A stretch of DNA of 64,000 nucleotides from Pseudomonas sp. CCC3.1 (GTDB lineage: Bacteria; Pseudomonadota; Gammaproteobacteria; Pseudomonadales; Pseudomonadaceae): the NCBI RefSeq assembly GCF_034347405.1, contig NZ_CP133778.1, forward strand, positions 5,805,889-5,869,888. Direction: 5' to 3'. Position numbers and translations under genes: made by a program. Positions 19,083-28,080 of the stretch are shown here, piece after piece (within the stretch, counting starts at the first letter, position 1; each line of letters starts with the position of its first letter). The notes under the pieces were generated by a model that saw only the letters and a program-made list of their open reading frames with translations, had not been told where the DNA came from and searched no databases.

Positions 19083-20312
19083 TCAACGCTTGGCAGCGTC
19101 TTTGTAGGCTTGCAGTGCCTTGAGCCGTTCGCGTTTGAGGGCTTCGCCTAGTTCGGGGCCTTTGAAACCTTGCGCAAGCAGCGGTTGAACCGCTACCGCT
19201 TGCGCCGCCAAGGCTGCGCCCCGCAAGTAGTCGGCCTGTGGATACGGCCGATTTTCCAACCCCAGTCGCCCTTTGGCGTCCATCTCGCACGCCACCACAA
19301 ACTCTTCGAAACGCTGCGGTCGACGGTACACGTCAAAACGTTGCATTAGCTCCAGCAATGTCGACGCCTTGAGTTCCAGGGCTCGATGGCCGTGGGTGTG
19401 ATACTCGCCCACCAGCAGTGCCAGTTCCTGGCAGTCCCTCGGTACTTTGTAGCGTTCATTGACCGCTTTGATCAGGCGCAGCCCTTTGTGTTCGTGGGCA
19501 ATGTGCCTTGGCCACTCGCTTTCGGGTGTCAGCCCTTTGCCCAGATCGTGTAGCAGGCAGGCCCAGCGCACGGTCAGGGGCTGGCCATGCAAAGCCGCTT
19601 GCTCAAGCACGCTCAGTGTATGCAGGCCGCTGTCGATTTCAGGGTGGTGAGCGGGAGGCTGAGGCACGCCAAACAGTGCGTTCACTTCGGGCATCAGCAC
19701 TTCGAGTGCATCACAACTGCGCAGCACTTCAATGAAGACCTGTGGGTGATTTTCCATCAGTGCTCGGGAGATTTCTTTCCAGCAGCGCTCCGGGGTCAGA
19801 GCCTGCAGTTCACCAGAGGTGGACAGTTGGCGCATCAGTTCTAGCGTCTCGGGTGCGATGCTGAAACCCAGCCCGGCATAGCGTGCCGCAAATCGGGCAA
19901 CACGCAGAACGCGCAGAGGATCTTCGGCGAATGCGGGGGAAACGTGGCGTAAAATGCGCGCTTCAAGGTCTTGTTGCCCGTGGTACGGGTCGGTCAAGTT
20001 GCCTGCATCGTCTTCGGCCATTGCATTGATGGTCAGGTCGCGGCGAATCAGGTCTTCTTCAAGGGTTACGTCTGGGCTTGCATGGAAGATGAAGCCGCCG
20101 TACCCGTGGCCGCTTTTTCGCTCGGTGCGGGCGAGCGCATATTCTTCACCGGTTATGGGGTGAAGAAACACCGGGAAATCCGAACCCACTGGGCGATACC
20201 CCAGGGCGAGCATCTGCTCGGCGCTTGCGCCCACCACGACCCGGTCGATGTCGGTGACGGGGATGCCCAGCAAGCGGTCGCGTACCGCGCCGCCTACTTG
20301 ATAAATCTTCAT
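19083..20312 (-). CDS. cca: CCA tRNA nucleotidyltransferase (multifunctional, HD domain)
   Basis: This 409-residue class II nucleotidyltransferase adds or repairs the 3' CCA of tRNA. The GGAVRD motif and catalytic D21xD23 are intact at the N-terminus, followed by the RRDLTINAMA motif and neck/body helices. A C-terminal HD phosphohydrolase domain (LLHDLGKG) gives the phosphatase/phosphodiesterase activities. Its Shine-Dalgarno (GGAGG) lies within the 3' arm of the terminator before it, and the ATG follows a T6 run immediately. Confidence 0.97.
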   Translation of the reverse strand: MKIYQVGGAVRDRLLGIPVTDIDRVVVGASAEQMLALGYRPVGSDFPVFLHPITGEEYALARTERKSGHGYGGFIFHASPDVTLEEDLIRRDLTINAMAEDDAGNLTDPYHGQQDLEARILRHVSPAFAEDPLRVLRVARFAARYAGLGFSIAPETLELMRQLSTSGELQALTPERCWKEISRALMENHPQVFIEVLRSCDALEVLMPEVNALFGVPQPPAHHPEIDSGLHTLSVLEQAALHGQPLTVRWACLLHDLGKGLTPESEWPRHIAHEHKGLRLIKAVNERYKVPRDCQELALLVGEYHTHGHRALELKASTLLELMQRFDVYRRPQRFEEFVVACEMDAKGRLGLENRPYPQADYLRGAALAAQAVAVQPLLAQGFKGPELGEALKRERLKALQAYKDAAKR

Positions 20313-20366
20313 AAAAAAGCCTCCGTTAGCGCGACAGAATAACCTGTGCGCCGTGCCAACGGAGGC
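20313..20366 (-). terminator. Terminator of the prkA-yeaH-spoVR operon, overlapping the cca ribosome site
   Basis: On the minus strand GCCTCCGTT pairs with AACGGAGGC (9 bp, 20358-20366 with 20319-20327). A second stem is nested inside (GCGCACAG with CTGTCGCGC). Six T residues follow and then the cca ATG. The 3' arm contains GGAGG, the cca Shine-Dalgarno. It starts 8 bases after the spoVR stop. Confidence 0.8.
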
Positions 20367-20374
20367 GGGTGTTG

Positions 20375-21937
20375 TTACAGATGGACAACAGACAGGTCCA
20401 GGCGTCCGTAATCGTTGTCGCTATGTTCGCCTTTGGGGGGCACGTGGTGGACTTTCATCACCTGGTCGCCTTGCAGGGTTTCGAGATGAATATCAAAGCC
20501 CCAGAGCCGATGCAGGTGCTTGAGCACTTCGTCTGTGGATTCGCCCAGCGGTTTACGGTCATGTTGTTGATGGCGCAGGGTCAGTGAGCGGTCGCCGCGT
20601 CGATCAATGCTCCAGATTTGAACGTTCGGCTCACGATTGCCCAGGTTGTATTGCGCCGCCAGCGTTTCGCGAATGGTGCGGTAGCCGTTTTCGTCGTGAA
20701 TGGCCGGCACCAGCAAATCATCCTTTTGATCGTCGTCCATGATGCTGAACAGTTTCAGGTCGCGGATCACCTTGGGTGACAGGTACTGCAGGATGAAACT
20801 CTCATCCTTGAAGCTGCTCATGGCAAATTTGATGCTGGACAGCCAGTCGGTGCCTGCCAGGTCCGGGAACCAGTGACGGTCTTCATCGGTAGGGTTTTCA
20901 CAGATGCGCCGAATGTCGCGGTACATCGCAAAACCCAATGCGTAGGGGTTGATCCCGCTGTAATACGGGCTGTCAAAGCCGGGCTGGAAGACCACGCTGG
21001 TGTGCGAGGTCAGGAACTCCATCATGAAGCCTTCGGTCACCAGGCCTTCGTCGTACAGGTCGTTCATCAGGGTGTAGTGCCAGAACGTGGCCCAGCCTTC
21101 GTTCATAACCTGTGTTTGACGTTGCGGGTAAAAGTATTGGGCGATCTTGCGCACAATCCGTACCACTTCGCGCTGCCAGGGCTCCAGTAAGGGCGCGTGT
21201 TTTTCGATGAAGTACAGGATGTTTTCCTGCGGTTCTTCAGGAAAACGGGCGTTGTCTTTTTCGCTGTATTTGTCAGCCCCTTTGGGGATGGTGCGCCAGA
21301 GGTCGTTGATCTGTTTTTGCAGATGCTCTTCGCGATCTTTCTGGCGCCGGCGTTCTTCTTCGGCGGAGATCGGATAAGGCCGTTTGTAGCGGTCTACGCC
21401 GTAGTTCATCAGGGCATGGCAGGAGTCGAGGAGGTCTTCCACGGCGTCAATGCCGTGGCGTTCTTCGCACTGCATGATGTACTGCTTGGCGAACACCAGG
21501 TAGTCGATGATCGAGCTGGCATCGGTCCAGGTGCGAAACAGGTAGTTGCCCTTGAAGAAGCTGTTATGCCCATAGCACGCGTGGGCCACCACCAGTGCCT
21601 GCATGCAGATAGTGTTTTCTTCCATCAGATAGGCAATGCAGGGGTCGGAGTTGATGACGATTTCGTAGGCCAGGCCCATCTGACCGCGGCTGTACGATTT
21701 TTCGGTACTCAAGAAGTGTTTGCCGTAGGACCAGTGGTGATAGCCCAATGGCATGCCGACGGAGGCGTAGGCGTCCATCATTTGCTCGGCGGTGATGACC
21801 TCAATCTGGTTGGGGTAGGTATCCAGCGCATAGCGTTCCGCGAGGCGGCCGATTTCGCGGTCGTAGGCCTGGATCAGCTCAAAGGTCCATTCTGAACCCG
21901 TGGAAATGGGTTGGCGTTTATGCTCTTTGGCGGTCAT
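20375..21937 (-). CDS. SpoVR family protein (YcgB-like)
   Basis: This 520-residue cytoplasmic protein matches the SpoVR/YcgB family. It is named for a Bacillus sporulation gene but is widespread in non-sporulating Gammaproteobacteria. Typical motifs include NEGWATFWHYTLMNDLYDEG and MYRDIRRICENPTDED. The biochemical role is not established. It overlaps yeaH by 4 bases and ends the prkA-yeaH-spoVR operon, a set linked to stationary-phase and nitrogen stress in enterics. Confidence 0.93.
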   Translation of the reverse strand: MTAKEHKRQPISTGSEWTFELIQAYDREIGRLAERYALDTYPNQIEVITAEQMMDAYASVGMPLGYHHWSYGKHFLSTEKSYSRGQMGLAYEIVINSDPCIAYLMEENTICMQALVVAHACYGHNSFFKGNYLFRTWTDASSIIDYLVFAKQYIMQCEERHGIDAVEDLLDSCHALMNYGVDRYKRPYPISAEEERRRQKDREEHLQKQINDLWRTIPKGADKYSEKDNARFPEEPQENILYFIEKHAPLLEPWQREVVRIVRKIAQYFYPQRQTQVMNEGWATFWHYTLMNDLYDEGLVTEGFMMEFLTSHTSVVFQPGFDSPYYSGINPYALGFAMYRDIRRICENPTDEDRHWFPDLAGTDWLSSIKFAMSSFKDESFILQYLSPKVIRDLKLFSIMDDDQKDDLLVPAIHDENGYRTIRETLAAQYNLGNREPNVQIWSIDRRGDRSLTLRHQQHDRKPLGESTDEVLKHLHRLWGFDIHLETLQGDQVMKVHHVPPKGEHSDNDYGRLDLSVVHL

Positions 21938-23208
21938 GTGGCTAACCTGCGCTGGAAGAGTTCACGGAAGACCGGATAAATATCGCCGGCCGAGACCAGT
22001 TGCTGTTGAGCGAAGGTGTCGGAAAATGCCTCTCTGATCCGCTCATATTCGAACCAGAGCGCCTGATGCTCGCGTGGCGTGATTTCCACGTACGTGTAGT
22101 ACTGCACAAACGGCATGATCTGGTTGATCAGAATATCGCGGCAAATGGGTGAATCGTCGTTCCAGTTGTCACCGTCCGAGGCCTGGGCCGCGTAGATGTT
22201 CCATTCATTGGTTGGATAACGCTCGGCCATGATCTCCTGCATCAGTTTGAGCGCGCTGGAGACGATGGTGCCGCCTGTTTCCCGGGAATAGAAAAACTCC
22301 TCTTCGTCCACTTCGCGGGCGCTGGTGTGATGGCGAATAAACACTACGTCAATCTTGTCGTAGTTCCGCTTGAGGAATAGGTACAGCAGGATAAAGAAGC
22401 GTTTGGCGATGTCTTTTGTGGCCTGGGTCATGGAGCCGGAAACGTCCATGAGGCAGAACATGACGGCTTTCGAGCTGGGATTGGGTTGCTTGACCAGCAG
22501 GTTGTACTTGAGGTCGAAGGTGTCGAGAAATGGAACGCGGTGAATTCTCGCGCTGAGTTTCTCTATTTCAGCCTCGATTTCTTTGATATCGCCGAAGTTG
22601 TCGGGTTCTTCGCGCTTCAGCCGTTCCAGTTCGGCCTTGGCTTCTTTGAGTTTTGCCCGACTGCTGCCCGATAGCGCAATGCGCCGCGCGTGTGCTGAGC
22701 GCAGGGTGCGGATGATGTTGATGCGCGACGGGTTGCCCTCGCTGCTGATGCCGGCGCGTACGGTTTTATAGGTATCGGTGCCTGTCAGGTTCCGTTTGAC
22801 CAGATTCGGCAGTTCGAGGTCTTCGAACATGAATTCGAGAAACTCTTCCTGGGTAATCTGAAACACGAACTCGTCCATGCCTTCGCCGGAGTTGCCCGCC
22901 TTGCCGGGGCCGCCACCGCCTCCTGCACCGCCTTGCGGGCGCTGGATATGCTCGCCTGTGGTGAATTCCTTGTTGCCGGGGTGAACCACGGTTTGCTTGC
23001 CGCCACGGCCGTGGTGAAGCACGGGCTCATCGATATCTCGGCCCGGAATGCTGATTTGCTCGCCATGTTCCATGTCGGTGATGGAACGGTGGCCTACGGC
23101 CTCTTCGACCGCCTTTTTAATGTGGTCACGATAACGCCGCAGGAAACGCTGACGGTTTACCGTGCTCTTGTTCTTGCCATTGAGGCGTCGGTCGATCACA
23201 TAGCTCAT
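21934..23208 (-). CDS. YeaH/YhbH family VWA-like protein (UPF0229)
   Basis: This 424-residue protein is of the YeaH family. A charged N-terminal region and a Gly-rich stretch (about 90-110: GGAGGGGGPGKAG) precede a C-terminal von Willebrand factor A-like fold with a MIDAS motif (LMDVSGSM). Family members are encoded with, and thought to be partners or substrates of, the PrkA kinase; their exact role is unknown. It overlaps spoVR by 4 bases. About 100 bases of repeat separate it from prkA. Confidence 0.93.
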   Translation of the reverse strand: MSYVIDRRLNGKNKSTVNRQRFLRRYRDHIKKAVEEAVGHRSITDMEHGEQISIPGRDIDEPVLHHGRGGKQTVVHPGNKEFTTGEHIQRPQGGAGGGGGPGKAGNSGEGMDEFVFQITQEEFLEFMFEDLELPNLVKRNLTGTDTYKTVRAGISSEGNPSRINIIRTLRSAHARRIALSGSSRAKLKEAKAELERLKREEPDNFGDIKEIEAEIEKLSARIHRVPFLDTFDLKYNLLVKQPNPSSKAVMFCLMDVSGSMTQATKDIAKRFFILLYLFLKRNYDKIDVVFIRHHTSAREVDEEEFFYSRETGGTIVSSALKLMQEIMAERYPTNEWNIYAAQASDGDNWNDDSPICRDILINQIMPFVQYYTYVEITPREHQALWFEYERIREAFSDTFAQQQLVSAGDIYPVFRELFQRRLAT

Positions 23209-23220
23209 AAGGCCCTCCGG

Positions 23221-23310
23221 GCAGCTTCAAGTTGTCAGCTGCAAGCTGCAAGTCGAAGCACAGCGCGTGTGTTTTCTTCTTGCAGCTTGAGGCTTGAGGC
23301 TTACAACTGC
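23221..23310. repeat. CAAGCTGCAAG-type repeat between prkA and yeaH
   Basis: Imperfect inverted arms (GCAGCTTCAAGTTGTCAGC... and ...GGCTTACAACTGC) carry several copies of AGCTGCAAG or its complement CTTGCAGCT. A related fragment with AAGCTGCAAG is at 59480-59520. This is a common pseudomonad intergenic repeat. Confidence 0.6.
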
Positions 23311-23311
23311 C

Positions 23312-25234
23312 TCACTGCGATTTCCTGACTCGCAGATACCACTCGGAGAGCAGTCGCACTTGTTTGTCGGTGTAGCCGCGTTCGACCATGCGTGTAACGA
23401 AGTCGTTGTGCTTCTGTTGGTCCTCTTTGCTCGCTTTGGCGTTGAAGCTGATAACTGGCAGCAGGTCCTCGGTGTTCGAGAACATTTTTTTCTCGATGAC
23501 GACGCGCAGCTTCTCGTAGCTGAGCCAGGTCGGATTTTTGCCGTTGTTGTTGGCACGGGCACGCAGCACGAAATTGACGATTTCGTTGCGGAAATCTTTC
23601 GGGTTGCTGATGCCGGCCGGTTTTTCGATTTTCTCCAGTTCTTCGTTGAGCGCTACGCGGTTGAGGATTTCGCCGGTTTCCGGGTCGCGGTATTCCTGAT
23701 CCTGAATCCAGAAGTCTGCGTAGAGCACGTAGCGGTCGAAGATGTTTTGCCCGTACTCGCTGTACGACTCGAGGTAGGCGGTCTGGATTTCCTTGCCGAT
23801 GAACTCGATGTAGCGCGGCGCCAGGTATTCCTTGAGGAAGCGCAGGTAGCGTTCGCGGGTTTCGGCCTGGAACTGTTCCTGTTCGATTTGTTGCTCCAGC
23901 ACGTACAGCAGGTGCACTGGGTTGGCGGCGATTTCGTGCGGGTCGAAGTTGAAGACCTTGGACAGGATTTTGAACGCGAAACGGGTCGAAAGACCGTTCA
24001 TGCCTTCATCCACGCCTGCGCTGTCGCGGTATTCCTGGATCGATTTGGCTTTCGGGTCGGTGTCTTTGAGGTTTTCGCCGTCGTAGACCCGCATCTTGGA
24101 GTAGATGTTGGAGTTTTCCGGCTCTTTAAGGCGCGACAGTACAGTGAACTGCGCGAGCATCTTCAGGGTGTCTGGCGCGCAGTGCGCTTTGGCCAGAGAA
24201 CTGTTGAACAACAGTTTGTCGTAGATTTTTACTTCGTCGCTGACGCGCAGGCAGTACGGGACTTTGACGATGTAGATCCGGTCGATAAACGCTTCGTTGT
24301 TCTTGTTGTTACGGAAGGTATGCCACTCCGATTCGTTGGAGTGCGCCAGCAGGATGCCGGTAAACGGAATCGCGCCGAGGCCTTCGGTGCTGTTGTAGTT
24401 GCCCTCTTGGGTGGCGGTGAGCAGTGGGTGCAGCACCTTGATCGGTGCCTTGAACATTTCGACGAATTCCATCAGGCCTTGGTTGGCCCGGCACAGTGCG
24501 CCCGAGTAGCTGTAGGCATCGGCGTCGTTTTGCGGGAATTCTTCGAGTTTTCGGATATCGACCTTACCGACGAGGGCCGAAATGTCCTGGTTGTTTTCGT
24601 CGCCCGGCTCGGTCTTGGCCACACCGATCTGATTGAGGATCGAAGGGTAGAGCTTGACCACGCGGAACTGGCTGATATCGCCACCAAATTCGGCCAGGCG
24701 CTTGGTGGCCCAGGGCGACATGATGGTGCTCAGGTAGCGTTTTGGAATGCCGAAGTCTTCTTCGAGAATCGCGCCGTCTTCGGTCGCGTTAAACAGCCCC
24801 AGCGGTGATTCAAAGACCGGTGAGCCTTTGATCGCATAGAACGGTACTTTCTCGATCAGCTGTTTCAGCTTTTCAGCCAGCGATGATTTACCGCCGCCCA
24901 CCGGGCCGAGGAGGTAGAGGATTTGTTTCTTCTCTTCCAGACCTTGGGCCGCATGGCGGAAGTACGACACGATCTGGTCGATGCATTCTTCCATTCCGTG
25001 GAAGTCTTCAAAGGCCGGATAGCGGCGAATTACCTTGTTGGAAAAGATTCGCGACAGGCGAGAGTTGGTCGAGGTGTCCAGTAGTTCCGGTTCACCGATG
25101 GCCAGCAGCAGGCGTTCTGCCGCTGAGGCATAAGCGCTTTTGTCTTGTTTGCACAGCTCAAGGTATTCCTGGAGCGTGAGCTCTTCTTGGCGTGTGGATT
25201 CAAAGCGTTGTTGGAAGTGGCTAAAAATACTCAT
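23312..25234 (-). CDS. prkA: PrkA family serine protein kinase (YeaG)
   Basis: This 640-residue protein has an N-terminal AAA-type domain with Walker A GPVGGGKSS (about residue 110) and a C-terminal kinase-like domain. It matches the PrkA/YeaG family, which in E. coli acts in nitrogen-starvation and stationary-phase adaptation. The start MSIFSHFQQRFES at 25234 has GAGGTGA 6 bases upstream; the longest frame would add 20 residues. It is the first gene of prkA-yeaH-spoVR, with a 299-base leader region. Confidence 0.95.
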   Translation of the reverse strand: MSIFSHFQQRFESTRQEELTLQEYLELCKQDKSAYASAAERLLLAIGEPELLDTSTNSRLSRIFSNKVIRRYPAFEDFHGMEECIDQIVSYFRHAAQGLEEKKQILYLLGPVGGGKSSLAEKLKQLIEKVPFYAIKGSPVFESPLGLFNATEDGAILEEDFGIPKRYLSTIMSPWATKRLAEFGGDISQFRVVKLYPSILNQIGVAKTEPGDENNQDISALVGKVDIRKLEEFPQNDADAYSYSGALCRANQGLMEFVEMFKAPIKVLHPLLTATQEGNYNSTEGLGAIPFTGILLAHSNESEWHTFRNNKNNEAFIDRIYIVKVPYCLRVSDEVKIYDKLLFNSSLAKAHCAPDTLKMLAQFTVLSRLKEPENSNIYSKMRVYDGENLKDTDPKAKSIQEYRDSAGVDEGMNGLSTRFAFKILSKVFNFDPHEIAANPVHLLYVLEQQIEQEQFQAETRERYLRFLKEYLAPRYIEFIGKEIQTAYLESYSEYGQNIFDRYVLYADFWIQDQEYRDPETGEILNRVALNEELEKIEKPAGISNPKDFRNEIVNFVLRARANNNGKNPTWLSYEKLRVVIEKKMFSNTEDLLPVISFNAKASKEDQQKHNDFVTRMVERGYTDKQVRLLSEWYLRVRKSQ

Positions 25235-25491
25235 GACGTCACCTCGCTCGATACGTGGAGCCGGCGATAGATCGGTCAGTTCGAGTGCTGGCATGCAGCA
25301 ACATTGCAGTTGCCGTGTACCCCCCAGGACACCATCAAGGTGGCTAACCCCTTGAAGTTACTACTGATGATCCATACGCCGGTGTACCGGCTCTCCCCAG
25401 ATTCGGATGGCCTGCGCTTAAGGATAGTTGGTAATCGGAGAGGTCAAGGCGAGATGCGTGAATTGTTATGTTCGACCGTTGGTCAGGAGGG

Positions 25492-25522
25492 GCGCCAGCC
25501 CAATGATCACGCGGGCTGGCGC
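25492..25522. other. Strong hairpin between glpE and prkA
   Basis: GCGCCAGCCC and GGGCTGGCGC form a perfect 10-bp stem with an 11-base loop, 11 bases past the glpE stop. No T-tract follows on the minus strand, so termination is uncertain. It may end or stabilise the lptD-to-glpE transcript. The rest of 25235-25491 shows no gene and presumably holds the prkA promoter. Confidence 0.55.
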
Positions 25523-25533
25523 TGATAAAAAAA

Positions 25534-25863
25534 TTATTCGGCGGCGTTTGTAGAGGTTTCTAGTGGGTAAGTTGTACGCCACAGTTCGAAACCGCCATCG
25601 AGGCTGTAGACGTCAGAGAAACCCTGACTGATAAGGTAGGCCGCTGCGCTTTGGCTGGAGTTGCCGTGGTAGCAAGCGACGATCAAGGGGGCGTCGAGGT
25701 CCGCGGCCCTGATGAAGTCGGCGATCGAGTGGTTGTCCAGGTGCTTTGCGCCACTGATGTGCTGCGCGGCGTAGGCCTGTGGGTCACGAATGTCGACCAC
25801 CACAGCACCTTTTTCGCGTAAGGCTTGAGCTTCTTGTGGGGGGATGCGTTTGAATTCGGTCAT
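25534..25863 (-). CDS. glpE: GlpE, thiosulfate sulfurtransferase (rhodanese)
   Basis: This is a 109-residue single-domain rhodanese. The active-site cysteine is C64 in CYHGNSSQ, matching the GlpE loop, and the DIRDPQAYAAQHI motif precedes it. It transfers sulfane sulfur from thiosulfate to acceptors such as cyanide or thioredoxin. It is the last gene of the long lptD-surA-pdxA-rsmA-apaG-apaH run, 32 bases after apaH. Confidence 0.93.
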   Translation of the reverse strand: MTEFKRIPPQEAQALREKGAVVVDIRDPQAYAAQHISGAKHLDNHSIADFIRAADLDAPLIVACYHGNSSQSAAAYLISQGFSDVYSLDGGFELWRTTYPLETSTNAAE

Positions 25864-25895
25864 GTGTTTTCCTTTGGCCTGACAGCGGGTGCGTA

Positions 25896-26768
25896 CTACG
25901 GCGCGCCCAAAGGCTGAGAAGAATGGGGTTGAGGGGTGGGGGCTGTGTGGCCCGTATCATCACAGTCGCAGCTCAGGCGCTGGCCGGTGTCGACATTGAG
26001 CAGGGTCATGGACCCGCCCCAGACACAGCCGGTGTCGAGCGCGAACACGCCAGGCTCTTGGCAGTTGCCTTCCAGTGCTGCCCAGTGCCCAAAGATGATC
26101 TTTATATCCTGGGTTTTGCGTTCTTTATAGCTGAACCACGGCGCGTAGCCGGGTGGAGCGCTGCCTACGCCCTCTTTGCTCTTGAGGTCGAGCTTGCCGT
26201 CGCGGTTACAAAAACGCATGCGGGTGAAGTAGTTGGTGATGACCCGCAAGCGTGTGATGCCCGTGAGGTCGTTGTCCCACTTGGCAGGTTCGTTTCCGTA
26301 CATGCCATCTAGGAAGGGTTTGACCAGGTTGTCATCACGCAAAGCCTGTTCGACTTCGCTGGCGTACTTGAGTGCTTTTTTCAGCGTCCATTGCGGCGGT
26401 ATTCCTGCATGCACCAGCGCTGTGTTGCGTTCTATGTCGTAGTGCAGCAAAGGAAGCTGGCGCAGCCAGGTGAGCAAGTCATCGCAATCGGGTGCCTGCA
26501 AGATCTCGCGCAACGTATCGCCTTTTTTCAGGCGTTCGATGTTGTAGGCGACGGCCAACAGGTGCAGGTCATGGTTGCCCAGCACGCAAACGAGGGAGTC
26601 GCGCATGCGGTAGAGAAAACGCAGGGTTTCCAGTGATTCCGGGCCGCGATTGATCAGATCACCCACCAGCCACAGTTTGTCTTTGGCTGGGTCGAAGGCG
26701 ACGCGTTCCAGCAGGCACTTGAGCGGCTGCAAGCAACCTTGCAGGTCGCCAACGGCATACACCGCCAT
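25896..26768 (-). CDS. apaH: ApaH, symmetrical bis(5'-nucleosyl)-tetraphosphatase
   Basis: This 290-residue metallophosphoesterase hydrolyses Ap4A to two ADP and also removes Np4 caps from RNA. Metal-binding motifs GDLQGC (D8), GDLINRGP and GNHD are intact. It shares one base with apaG (TGATG), so the pair is translationally coupled. The C-terminal tail (about 265-290) is His/Thr/Pro-rich and variable. Confidence 0.97.
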   Translation of the reverse strand: MAVYAVGDLQGCLQPLKCLLERVAFDPAKDKLWLVGDLINRGPESLETLRFLYRMRDSLVCVLGNHDLHLLAVAYNIERLKKGDTLREILQAPDCDDLLTWLRQLPLLHYDIERNTALVHAGIPPQWTLKKALKYASEVEQALRDDNLVKPFLDGMYGNEPAKWDNDLTGITRLRVITNYFTRMRFCNRDGKLDLKSKEGVGSAPPGYAPWFSYKERKTQDIKIIFGHWAALEGNCQEPGVFALDTGCVWGGSMTLLNVDTGQRLSCDCDDTGHTAPTPQPHSSQPLGAP

Positions 26769-27148
26769 CAGTGCAGGGCTCCAGGAACGGCAAGGCGGAA
26801 GGGCGCAATGATGGCTTTGAATTGATGATCATCTGGCGCTTGCATCAAGTAGCTGCCCTGCATGGTCCCGACTTTGGTCGTGATCACCGAGCCGCTGCTG
26901 TAGATGTGCTGTTCGCCGGGCTCAATCAACGGCTGTTGCCCGACAACGCCAGCGCCGCGGACTTCTTCTACATGACCGTCGCCATCGGTAATTACCCAAT
27001 GCCGGGACAGCAGCTTGGCAGCCACGGTGCCTGTGTTGTGCACTGTAATGGTGTACGCAAAGGCGTAGCGCTGATGTTCGGGTTGTGATTGTTCTGGCAG
27101 GTAACGCGTAACGACGCTGACGTCGATCACATAGCGAGGATCTTGCAT
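26768..27148 (-). CDS. apaG: ApaG, Co2+/Mg2+ efflux-associated protein
   Basis: This 126-residue protein has the fibronectin-III-like beta-sandwich of ApaG (MQDPRYVIDVSVVTRYLPEQ at the start, a VRGAGVVGQQPLIEPGE core). Its molecular function is unclear; E. coli and Salmonella mutants are affected in cobalt resistance and magnesium efflux. The ATG at 27148 fits the family length, while the longer frame adds 10 residues. Its stop overlaps the apaH start. Confidence 0.95.
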   Translation of the reverse strand: MQDPRYVIDVSVVTRYLPEQSQPEHQRYAFAYTITVHNTGTVAAKLLSRHWVITDGDGHVEEVRGAGVVGQQPLIEPGEQHIYSSGSVITTKVGTMQGSYLMQAPDDHQFKAIIAPFRLAVPGALH

Positions 27149-27214
27149 GCGAGAGGCCTTACGTGAAAGCAGAGACACAGTTCCGGATAAAACTGATGCC
27201 TGAGTCTAGCCGGT

Positions 27215-27243
27215 ACCAGGCCAGACGTCGCGTCTGACCTGGT
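27215..27243. other. Hairpin between rsmA and apaG
   Basis: ACCAGGCCAGACG and CGTCTGACCTGGT form a 13-bp stem with one mismatch and a 3-base loop. There is no T-run on the minus strand. It separates the rsmA and apaG parts of the long operon and may be a processing or attenuation site. Confidence 0.5.
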
Positions 27244-27261
27244 GCCCGTTTTTCTCAGCGA

Positions 27262-28080
27262 TCAGTCAGCTGCTGGCGCTTCGACAGGTTGTTCGCTGAG
27301 TTTGTCGGCCAGGCGCACGAAGGCGGCGAGGTCGAGTTGCTCTGGGCGCAAGCTGCCATCGACGCCTGCGGCTTCGATTTCGGCGTTGCTGAGCAAAGCT
27401 TTAAGGGTGTTACGCAGGGTTTTGCGGCGTTGGTTGAACGCTTCGCGAACCACACGTTCGAGCAGGCGATGGTCTTTGGCCGGGTGCGGCAGTACGTCGT
27501 GCGGCACCAGGCGGACAATCGCGGAATCAACTTTTGGCGGCGGGTTGAAGGCGCCAGGACCCACGTTGAACAGGTGTTCGACGCGGCAATGGTACTGAAC
27601 CATGATCGACAAGCGGCCCCAGTCACCACCGCCAGGCCCTGCGGCCATGCGCTCAACCACTTCTTTTTGCAGCATGAAGTGCATGTCGCGGATCAGGTCG
27701 GCGTTTTTCAGCAGGTGAAAAATCAGCGGCGTGGAGATGTTGTACGGCAGGTTGCCGACCACTCGCAGCGTGCGCGGTGCGGCGTTGAGGCTCTTGAAGT
27801 CGAACTTCAGTGCATCGCCCTGGTGCAGGGAGAAGTTGCTCATGCCAGCGAACTGTTGATTCAGGATCGGGATCAGGTCTTTATCGAGCTCCACGACATC
27901 CAGTTGGCCGCCGCTGCTCAAAATGCCTTGCGTCAGAGCGCCCTGGCCCGGACCAATTTCCAGCAGGCGGTCGCCCGACTTGGCATTGATCGCGCGCAGG
28001 ATGCGGTCGATGACGCCTGCATCGTGCAGGAAGTTTTGGCCAAAACGCTTGCGCGCCTTGTGTTGGTATTGCTCGGTCAT
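27262..28080 (-). CDS. rsmA: RsmA (KsgA), 16S rRNA A1518/A1519 dimethyltransferase
   Basis: This 272-residue SAM-dependent methyltransferase dimethylates two adjacent adenosines in helix 45 of 16S rRNA late in 30S assembly. Motif I (LEIGPGQGALT) and the catalytic NLPYNIS are intact. It overlaps pdxA by 4 bases in the conserved surA-pdxA-rsmA-apaG-apaH order. It is not the RNA-binding CsrA homologue that is also called RsmA in pseudomonads. Confidence 0.98.
   Translation of the reverse strand: MTEQYQHKARKRFGQNFLHDAGVIDRILRAINAKSGDRLLEIGPGQGALTQGILSSGGQLDVVELDKDLIPILNQQFAGMSNFSLHQGDALKFDFKSLNAAPRTLRVVGNLPYNISTPLIFHLLKNADLIRDMHFMLQKEVVERMAAGPGGGDWGRLSIMVQYHCRVEHLFNVGPGAFNPPPKVDSAIVRLVPHDVLPHPAKDHRLLERVVREAFNQRRKTLRNTLKALLSNAEIEAAGVDGSLRPEQLDLAAFVRLADKLSEQPVEAPAAD

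Noticed and set aside
23294..24808. Plus-strand 504-residue frame opposite prkA
   Set aside because: Antisense shadow, Phe/Val-rich composition typical of such frames.
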